DNA from: a virus
IMG/VR virus record: IMGVR_UViG_3300009149_010530
Location: 1 to 29,372 of that record
DNA length: 29,372 nt
Reading direction: 5' to 3' (one strand)
The stretch's first letter is position 1. Each line of letters opens with the position of its first letter. The notes under the pieces were generated by a model, which worked only from the letters and a program-made list of their open reading frames with translations, was not told the origin of the DNA and made no database searches. The translations under genes were made by a program, and so were the position numbers. This document shows, piece by piece, positions 23,974-29,372 of the stretch.

Positions 23974-24724
23974 GGACGTGACCGTCCAGGATGTGAAAGA
24001 CCGGCTCATCGGCCTCTCGCCGTACCTGGAACAGGTGGAGGACGTAGAGCGCATCATCAGCGACAACATCCAGGCGGCCACCGACCGTTTCGAGCGGGAA
24101 CTGGAGGCGCACGTCAGCGGCAAGGTCGTTATCAAGATGCGCCCCCACAGCGGCTTGGTGAAGGGCGTTGACTACGACATCGAGGAACCCGCGCTTGACT
24201 GGACGCAACACAAGCTGAGGACGTTGCCGGTCTTTATGATGCGGCGAAGGCCGATTATCAGCGTTGAGCGCGTCTCGATGGAGTTCGAGGAGGACTTGCA
24301 GATTCTCGATGTGCCGCAGAGTTGGCTGCGGATACAGAAGAACCTGGGCATTGTGAAGTTGCTGCCCATCGCGACCGCCGCCGCTATGCTGACGATGGAG
24401 GGGATTCCATTCCTGCCGATGCTGTCGCGGGGGTGGCCCTGGGAGATCGTCCCGCAGTTCATCTGCGTTGACTACACGGCGGGGTACGAGCACCCGACGC
24501 AGGAGGCCGACCTGCGCGACTTGCGGCGGCACCTTGCGGCGCAAGCGGCCCTCTACACCTTCGAGGACATCCAGGACAACGTTGTCTCGTCGGTGAGTAT
24601 GGACGGCATAAATCAGTCCTTTGATGCTGTCGAGCAGCGGCTCAAGCGGCGGGCGGAGCGCGTAGAGCAGTTCCTAGACGAGTGGAAGAAGCGGTATCGG
24701 CCCCCGAGGATGCTGATCATCTGA
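23963..24724 (+). CDS. Putative head-tail connector/adaptor
   Basis: A 253-residue protein in the position of connector proteins between capsid and tail genes. The N-terminal third is helical. The central part (about 90-170) has the sequence pattern of a family of phage neck proteins, with LPVFMMRRRPIISVERV, an SWLRIQKNLG/IVKLLP segment and a VDYTAGYEHP motif. The C-terminal part is a long charged helix ending with a basic RYRPPRM. Connectors of this type join the portal ring to the tail; family identity is inferred, not proven. GGAGG (23950-23954) precedes the ATG, and the stop TGA shares a base with the next ATG. Confidence 0.6.
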   Translation: MVTEDVTVQDVKDRLIGLSPYLEQVEDVERIISDNIQAATDRFERELEAHVSGKVVIKMRPHSGLVKGVDYDIEEPALDWTQHKLRTLPVFMMRRRPIISVERVSMEFEEDLQILDVPQSWLRIQKNLGIVKLLPIATAAAMLTMEGIPFLPMLSRGWPWEIVPQFICVDYTAGYEHPTQEADLRDLRRHLAAQAALYTFEDIQDNVVSSVSMDGINQSFDAVEQRLKRRAERVEQFLDEWKKRYRPPRMLII

Positions 24725-25365
24725 TGCTGAACCCGGCGGCTTGCAGGCAGGCGATCCGGCTGCACGGTGAGCGTGTGCGGTGGCTGGAGGCGTTGCCGTG
24801 CGACTGCCTTGACCCCGGCGATCCCGACTATGGCGACCATCGGGGATGCGAGAAGTGCCAGTATGGGTACGTGTACCACGAGCGGGTGCTGGCGGGCAAT
24901 GAGAAGGCCCTGATAATCGAGGTGCGCAGGGAATACCTGCACCCAGACCTGGGCCTGCTGCTCAGGGGCGAGTTGCTGTGCGTGACGATGGCCGACGAGT
25001 TGGCATTCGGGAACTGGGATCGGCTCGTGCTCCTGGGGCGCGAGTTGCACAAGAAGGAGCGCGTGAAGTACGGCGACGATGCGCTGGCGGAGGAGTACCC
25101 GACCGAACTCCTGAGCGTGGCGAGCAGCGACGCGGAGTTCGCGGCGAGGACAGACTACACTTTCGACGCAGAGACAGGGAAGGTGGTCTGGGCGGACGGC
25201 GGCTCACACCCAGGCGCGGCTGCAACCTATGCCGTGCACTATCTCTACAACCCGGTCTTCTGGTACACGGGCAGCAGCCTGAGGACGCCGAGGCCGATAG
25301 CGGGTAGGGACAGCCTGATGCCGCAGTCGGGGCGACTGACGATCAAGCACCCGGTGGAGGGCTAA
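24724..25365 (+). CDS. Putative neck/head completion protein with Cys cluster
   Basis: A 213-residue protein starting at an ATG sharing one base with the previous stop; earlier in-frame codons overlap that gene. The N-terminal part has a zinc-like cluster (C26, C28, C42, C45) within a CDCLDP...GCEKCQYGYVY pattern. The middle and C-terminal parts are beta-rich (VRREYLHPDLG, TYAVHYLYNPVFWYT). Phage neck regions often contain such a protein with a CxC...CxxC knuckle next to the connector. It is followed directly by the next gene. No enzyme activity is suggested. Confidence 0.6.
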   Translation: MLNPAACRQAIRLHGERVRWLEALPCDCLDPGDPDYGDHRGCEKCQYGYVYHERVLAGNEKALIIEVRREYLHPDLGLLLRGELLCVTMADELAFGNWDRLVLLGRELHKKERVKYGDDALAEEYPTELLSVASSDAEFAARTDYTFDAETGKVVWADGGSHPGAAATYAVHYLYNPVFWYTGSSLRTPRPIAGRDSLMPQSGRLTIKHPVEG

Positions 25366-25366
25366 C

Positions 25367-26170
25367 GTGGACCTCGCACTCTGGCAGTTCGCCGAACGCA
25401 CCCATCCCGTCTATGAGCGTCCGGCGGAAGCGACGCGCTGGCCGTTTGCAAGGCCAGTGCCCTACGCGGCAACGGAGGGCGTCGAGCCCGCCGAGTACGA
25501 GGAGGGCGAGGAAGGCCTGGTCTCCGAGCCATTGCAGATGAGCCTTGAGGCCGTGCCCTCGGCAGACTGGTATCAGAAGGACGCAAGCGGCAACACCGTG
25601 CTGACCCTGCGCTTGCACAGCGGTTACGCGCCACAGATGGACCTTGACCCGATTCGCCAGATGGCGGGGCAGATGTATGACATGTTCCGCGCGCTCTCGC
25701 GCGGCCCGCTATCCTACCGCGATCTGCGCCTGATGGGACACCCCTACGGCTACGGACAGCCCGAGGAGGAGTTGACTTGGCGCAAGCTGGGGGAGCCGCG
25801 CAAGGTATCGTGGCGGACACCGGAGGGCGAGAGTTGGCGGCACATCGCGGGCATACGCGGGAGCGTCGCGACGATGGCCGTAGTGCATCGGCACACCGGA
25901 CAGTTTGAGGCAGCATGGCGGCACTCGCTTATGGCGACGCCCGATGGTGTTGTGCTGACCTTCTGGAACGAGCGGAAGAGCGAGCGCGGAGCGCCCGTCG
26001 CTTTTTTCCTGGCGCACGGAACTGTCAAGATGCAGGCGCACGGCCCCTGGGAGACGGTGCCGCGCTGGTTCTGGCCTCGGCTGGTCAATGCGTGGCGGGC
26101 AGAGGCGCGGCGGGCCTCGATGAGACAGAGAGCGTTGGAGGGGCAGTTCGGAACTGCTGGAGTTGACTAA
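25367..26170 (+). CDS. Hypothetical neck/tail structural protein
   Basis: A 267-residue protein from a GTG at 25367 with GGAGGG (25356-25361) five bases upstream. The N-terminal 60 residues are acidic and Pro-rich. The rest is mixed alpha-beta, including a segment rich in Tyr and Gly (GHPYGYGQPEE) and a C-terminal motif AHGTVKMQAHGPWETVP followed by a helical, Arg-rich end. Its place between the Cys-cluster gene and the tail terminator-like gene fits a HK97 gp10-like or other tail-joining protein, but no conserved family motif is visible to me. Confidence 0.55.
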   Translation: MDLALWQFAERTHPVYERPAEATRWPFARPVPYAATEGVEPAEYEEGEEGLVSEPLQMSLEAVPSADWYQKDASGNTVLTLRLHSGYAPQMDLDPIRQMAGQMYDMFRALSRGPLSYRDLRLMGHPYGYGQPEEELTWRKLGEPRKVSWRTPEGESWRHIAGIRGSVATMAVVHRHTGQFEAAWRHSLMATPDGVVLTFWNERKSERGAPVAFFLAHGTVKMQAHGPWETVPRWFWPRLVNAWRAEARRASMRQRALEGQFGTAGVD

Positions 26171-26679
26171 TGCCCGAATACGACCTCGCAGACATCCTGG
26201 TTCACATGAATCAGACCGGGCGCGGTGTGCCCGCGCTCGATACCATCCTATCCATCCTGCACGACAACTTGCCGCAGGTGCTGGCGCACTTTGAGTTCCC
26301 GGCGATCCAGACGTGGGATTATGCTGGTGTGGAGTTGGACGCCGCCAAGATACCGGCGATCCTGGTCGGCAGCAGCATACGGACGGAGCAGTTGGGCACC
26401 CACTACGGGGACGACGCGCACGTGCTTGTGACCTGCGCCTACATGCCGCAGATCACGCGCCGCCAAGTGCAGGACAGCTTGGACATCGTGCAGTGCGTGC
26501 GGGCCGTCCTCTCAATGCCAGGCGTCGTCGGCCCGCGTTACGACGGTGACAGAGTACTGTGGAACTGGCTGCTCCCCGCCGGTTTCAGCATGGTGCCCCC
26601 TGATTGGCCGATGTATTCGGGCTGGATCGCCGAGTTCACGATGCGCCAGTCGCCGCAAAGCAATCTGTGGGAGAGTTGA
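26170..26679 (+). CDS. Putative tail terminator / tail completion protein
   Basis: A 169-residue protein whose ATG overlaps the preceding stop (TAATG). Length, mixed alpha-beta pattern and position just before the tail tube gene match tail terminator proteins that cap the tail tube and join it to the head. It has an N-terminal helix (LDTILSILHDNLPQVLAHF), a strand IPAILVGSS and a VLVTCAYMP strand followed by a helix (QVQDSLDIVQCVRAVL). The assignment comes from gene order and fold pattern. Confidence 0.5.
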   Translation: MPEYDLADILVHMNQTGRGVPALDTILSILHDNLPQVLAHFEFPAIQTWDYAGVELDAAKIPAILVGSSIRTEQLGTHYGDDAHVLVTCAYMPQITRRQVQDSLDIVQCVRAVLSMPGVVGPRYDGDRVLWNWLLPAGFSMVPPDWPMYSGWIAEFTMRQSPQSNLWES

Positions 26680-26708
26680 GCGAGAACGATACTGAGGAGT
26701 TGAGATAG

Positions 26709-27716
26709 ATGGCGCTGACAGGCCCGGACACATCCTTGATGGGAATCTTCGACCGCATTGCTTACCAGGTGTCGGCAGCGATGTTAGCTTGCACAGGTGG
26801 GACTGACTTGTGGGACAGAGTCGACGCTGCCGATGACGAGGACTACGAGAACAGGGTGGAGGGCCCGCAGCTCACCGCCTTGGACGCGGCGTTTGCGGCT
26901 ATGTACCTGGGCGACTTCAACGAGATGACGCAGGTGCTCGCGGACATACAGGCTTACGCCAACCTCGACCTCGCCTTAGACTCATTCGACGGTCTCTTGA
27001 CCGCCCGTCGTTGCCGGATTGCCCTGCAAGCAGCAGAGGTGTGGCAGGAGTGCGTGAACGCGGGGATTCTGAGCGTCGCTAACATCGGAAGCCGGGCAGA
27101 TGGTGGCGCAAGCGCACCTGGCCTGGAGCTTGGGCACATGATCGGCAACGGCGCGGGCGCGGGAGCCTTCACCGCAGGAACGGATATGTCGGAGACAACC
27201 AACGGCCCTAGCCCGATCTGGGCGCGGGTGACGGTGAAGGACGCGGATGACTGGGCCATGACCGTAACCTGCGATCACGCGGCTGGCATTGACCCCACGA
27301 CTGAGGATGTGATTATCACCGTGGCCGCTGCCGCTGAGGTGGGCGACACCTACATCGTGGGCGAGACGCTCCAAGACGAGAACAACGACGCAGGGCAAGC
27401 AGTGGTCAAGGTGGCGACCACGGATCAGTTCGCCGCCGGCCAGAAGGTGCTGCTCTCGCAGTGGACTGGCGACAGTCCGAACCGCGTGTGGATTGCCCAG
27501 GAGATAGGCACGATAAAGGCCGACGGCATTGTGGGCGACACGAGCATCGAACTGACGGGCAACCTGCTGCACAACTACACGATCGCTGGCGGCAAGACCT
27601 TCGTCTATCCGCTGTACATCGGCGTCTCCGACGTGGACGACGCGACGGGCGATGACGGAACCGCCGACGACTGCGTGTACTTCTATCCCGCTCCCGACCG
27701 CGAACTGCTACTATGA
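26709..27716 (+). CDS. Hypothetical virion structural protein
   Basis: A 335-residue protein preceded by TGAGGAG. The N-terminal 140 residues are mostly helical. After a Gly/Ala-rich hinge (about 130-160) the C-terminal half is beta-rich, with VVKVATTDQFAAGQKVLL and IGDTSIEL-like alternation (VGDTSIELTGN at about 277-287) and an FVYPLYIG strand near the end. This resembles beta domains attached to phage tail or capsid surface proteins, in which a chain enters a virion and exposes a beta module. I cannot assign a specific role. It lies between the tail terminator-like gene and the tail tube-like gene, so a structural part of tail or neck is likely. Confidence 0.55.
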   Translation: MALTGPDTSLMGIFDRIAYQVSAAMLACTGGTDLWDRVDAADDEDYENRVEGPQLTALDAAFAAMYLGDFNEMTQVLADIQAYANLDLALDSFDGLLTARRCRIALQAAEVWQECVNAGILSVANIGSRADGGASAPGLELGHMIGNGAGAGAFTAGTDMSETTNGPSPIWARVTVKDADDWAMTVTCDHAAGIDPTTEDVIITVAAAAEVGDTYIVGETLQDENNDAGQAVVKVATTDQFAAGQKVLLSQWTGDSPNRVWIAQEIGTIKADGIVGDTSIELTGNLLHNYTIAGGKTFVYPLYIGVSDVDDATGDDGTADDCVYFYPAPDRELLL

Positions 27717-27730
27717 GGAGGGCATGACCG

Positions 27731-28702
27731 ATGCCACTATACGCAAATGCCCAGTACCGAGTCGGCTATCAGGGCTACATGAAGTACAAGGCTCAAGCGG
27801 CGCGCCTGGTGGCCGGAAACACCATCGGAGACCCGGCCGAGGTTGCCACCGTGAACGGCCTCGTCGGCTACTGTTCTCTGCCGGGCTGGACGGTCACGGA
27901 GAACCGTGTCCCCGTGCAGGCCATCGGCTCTATGCGCGATGAAGACGAGATACCAACCTGTCGCCATTCCACCATCGCGACGCGGATACTGGTTGCCGAC
28001 GGGACCTTCCTGCTCGATGCCATTCGCGACCACGCCGACCCCGATGCGGCGGGGACGGTCAGCGGGCTGCCGCTCAACACCATCGAGTTCGGCTCTGCCA
28101 CTGACTTCGGCGCCGGGCAGGTATGGGCGAAGCAGGGCCTCGACACTCTGTTCAACACGCTGCGGATAGAGTACGCCGAGAACCAGCCGCTGGTGGCGAC
28201 GGTTGACCTGATGCCCATCTGCTTCATTGCCGCGACCGGGCAGACGAAGGCAGTCCCAACCGCCCAGGTCCTGCACTGGAAGGACTTCGCCTACACGGTG
28301 GGCGGGACAGACTACCGCCCGATAAACGCCCGCACCACGGTGAACATCACTAACGGGGTCATCCGCCACGGGATGCGGCAGCAGTTCAACGCGCTGGGTG
28401 CTACGGAGTTGGCGATCAGCCGGACGCCGCTGGCGCTCCTCCCTGTGCTTGAGGGCGTGACCGTCGCGCACAACTGGCACGACCAGTTGCCTGCGGCCCT
28501 TGCCGACAGCGACGATTGGGGCGCGGTGACGCTCAGGGCCGAGGAAGTCGGGGCAGGCGCAGGCCGCCAGTACTTCCAGATCGTGATAGACCACAACTAC
28601 CTCCAGCGGTACGGCGGCCAGCAGGTGCAAGCGAACCAGCCGATGGCGTGGACGAGCGATAACGTCTCCAGAGTCATCACGATGACCACCGGCGTGACCT
28701 GA
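27731..28702 (+). CDS. Putative major tail (tube) protein
   Basis: A 323-residue, beta-rich protein with AGGAGG (27717-27722) eight bases before the ATG; another ATG at 27724 is in a different frame and belongs to a short overlapping frame. Sequence features include GWTVTENRVPVQAIGSM near 52-68, long runs of alternating hydrophobic residues and a VSRVITMTTG end, consistent with a tube protein of a siphovirus. It is directly followed by a tail assembly chaperone-like pair, the order seen in lambda-type tails (tube, G, T). A capsid fibre or another tail protein is the main alternative. Confidence 0.6.
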   Translation: MPLYANAQYRVGYQGYMKYKAQAARLVAGNTIGDPAEVATVNGLVGYCSLPGWTVTENRVPVQAIGSMRDEDEIPTCRHSTIATRILVADGTFLLDAIRDHADPDAAGTVSGLPLNTIEFGSATDFGAGQVWAKQGLDTLFNTLRIEYAENQPLVATVDLMPICFIAATGQTKAVPTAQVLHWKDFAYTVGGTDYRPINARTTVNITNGVIRHGMRQQFNALGATELAISRTPLALLPVLEGVTVAHNWHDQLPAALADSDDWGAVTLRAEEVGAGAGRQYFQIVIDHNYLQRYGGQQVQANQPMAWTSDNVSRVITMTTGVT

Positions 28703-28729
28703 TAAAGCAGCACGAAAGGGGCCTCTGCG

Positions 28730-29179
28730 ATGGCAGTCAAGTTGCGCGGTGACGAGGGCTACTACGCGGCAGTCGAGACGATAGACGGCACCAAGTTCTT
28801 CGTCGCCGACCTCGCGGACGAGCAGTTCGACGAGTTCCTGGATAAGGCCAAGGAACTCCAGGATGCCGCTGGCCTTGGCGATCTCGCGCAGCAGGCCTTG
28901 GAACCCGAGGCAATGGTGGCCCGCCTCACGCAGTTGCAGATGGACATCGGCCTCGCGAAGTCTATGCGGGCGAGCATAGGCGAGCTGATTGACTGGCTGC
29001 TCGAATGTGGCCTCGCGGACTGGAATCTTTCGGGCGTCGAATGCACCAGCGAGGCGCGGAAGCTGCTGCCTAGTCGGGTGAAGTCGCAACTCGCCGCCGC
29101 CATCGTCCGCGAGTCGCAACTAAGCGTAGGCGAGGCGAACTTTCTTGGCCTCCCTCAGCGTAGACCTGCTGAGGGGTGA
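28730..29179 (+). CDS. Putative tail assembly chaperone (gpG-like)
   Basis: A 149-residue, mainly helical acidic protein following the tube gene, the place of lambda G. Such chaperones coat the tape measure protein during tail assembly. It has a beta start (GYYAAVETIDGTKFFVADL) and a helical body (about 30-130). The end overlaps a short open frame in the +1 phase that would encode the gpT-like extension. It stops at a TGA at 29177-29179. No tape measure gene is inside the window, which ends just after. Confidence 0.6.
   Translation: MAVKLRGDEGYYAAVETIDGTKFFVADLADEQFDEFLDKAKELQDAAGLGDLAQQALEPEAMVARLTQLQMDIGLAKSMRASIGELIDWLLECGLADWNLSGVECTSEARKLLPSRVKSQLAAAIVRESQLSVGEANFLGLPQRRPAEG
29141..29144 (+). 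other. Candidate +1 frameshift site TTTC
   Basis: In the gpG-like frame TTT (29141-29143) is followed by C, so a tRNA-Phe slipping one base forward re-pairs with TTC and continues in the frame of the downstream gene. The overlap of the two frames runs from 29130 to 29179, and TTTC is the most plausible slippery point in it. A fusion would be 213 residues long. Confidence 0.35.
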
Positions 29180-29372
29180 GGTGCCTGCGACCATCGAGCC
29201 GTGGGCCGAAGAGCTGCTCAATGCCTACCTGGTGGCGCGGAGCACGGGGAAGGCCCCGTGGGAGTTGGGTCGGATGATGTCGCGGCGGCGCTTCTACGAG
29301 GCCGCCGCTATCTTTTCGGGGGCGTTTGAGTTGAGTGCGCTGATGAAGCAGTGTCCGCTGGCGGGACTCTAA
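29145..29372 (+). CDS. gpT-like extension frame of the tail chaperone
   Basis: A 75-codon frame open from 29130 (after a TAG at 29127-29129) to a TAA at 29370-29372, at the end of the window. It has a helical, acidic then basic character (EPWAEELLNAYLVARS, WELGRMMSRRRF) like gpT portions of tail chaperones. Translation could occur by +1 (or -2) frameshifting from the preceding gene, or start independently at a GTG at 29181, 4 bases after GAGGGG. In lambda the shift is -1; here the phase is +1. The formal TTG at 29145 is unlikely to be a real start. Confidence 0.5.
   Translation: MASLSVDLLRGEVPATIEPWAEELLNAYLVARSTGKAPWELGRMMSRRRFYEAAAIFSGAFELSALMKQCPLAGL

Noticed and set aside
26709-27716. 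Possible tail fibre or receptor-binding protein
   Set aside because: It is beta-rich only in its C-terminal half and lies upstream of the tube gene, not after the tape measure where fibres usually are.
1-29372. CRISPR array, tRNA genes, insertion sequences, integrase
   Set aside because: No regular direct repeats, no cloverleaf with CCA-like end and no transposase or recombinase motifs were seen.

Overview
This window is one continuous, GC-rich, all-plus-strand stretch of a tailed double-stranded DNA bacteriophage (Caudoviricetes), either a free phage genome or a prophage. No host gene, integrase, tRNA or attachment site is visible, so the host cannot be named. Genes are tightly packed, often with ATGA, TAATG or TGATG overlaps and strong GGAGG-type ribosome binding sites. 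A single major-tail-protein-like gene and no sheath gene inside the window suggest a siphovirus, but the tail module runs off the right edge.

Layout: (1) 1-2713, DNA packaging: the tail end of an unknown gene, a phage metallopeptidase, a small terminase and a GpA-like large terminase. (2) 2732-4762, an accessory insert of small unknown genes, three of which share nearly the same ribosome binding site cassette. (3) 4763-4967, a non-coding leader with two hairpins. (4) 4968-9882: portal, MuF-like head protein, several very small genes and a 2H phosphoesterase. (5) 9863-19171, the most unusual part: two very large proteins with SNF2/superfamily 2 helicase domains, one split by a single in-frame TGA. 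They resemble the 'polyvalent proteins' thought to be ejected into the host with the DNA. (6) 19168-19736, small genes including a zinc ribbon, then a clear terminator. (7) 19803-23028, capsid assembly: a prohead protease fused to a scaffold, a terminator, and an HK97-fold major capsid protein with a probable inserted fibronectin/Ig-like domain, followed by a UUCG hairpin. (8) 23104-29372, head-tail joining and tail genes ending with a two-frame tail assembly chaperone pair.

How it fits together: terminase packages DNA through the portal into a shell built from capsid protein on the scaffold; the protease then matures the shell. The MuF protein, 2H phosphoesterase and giant helicases lie where virion-packaged, host-takeover proteins are often found, and the 2H protein and the first giant protein share a short KHPR...GGRF motif. 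The most notable observations are the tandem giant helicases, the TGA that interrupts one of them, a 35-residue motif shared by protease and capsid protein that may mark processing sites, and a possible +1 frameshift in the tail chaperone. Function calls come from motif recognition by eye; no database search was run.
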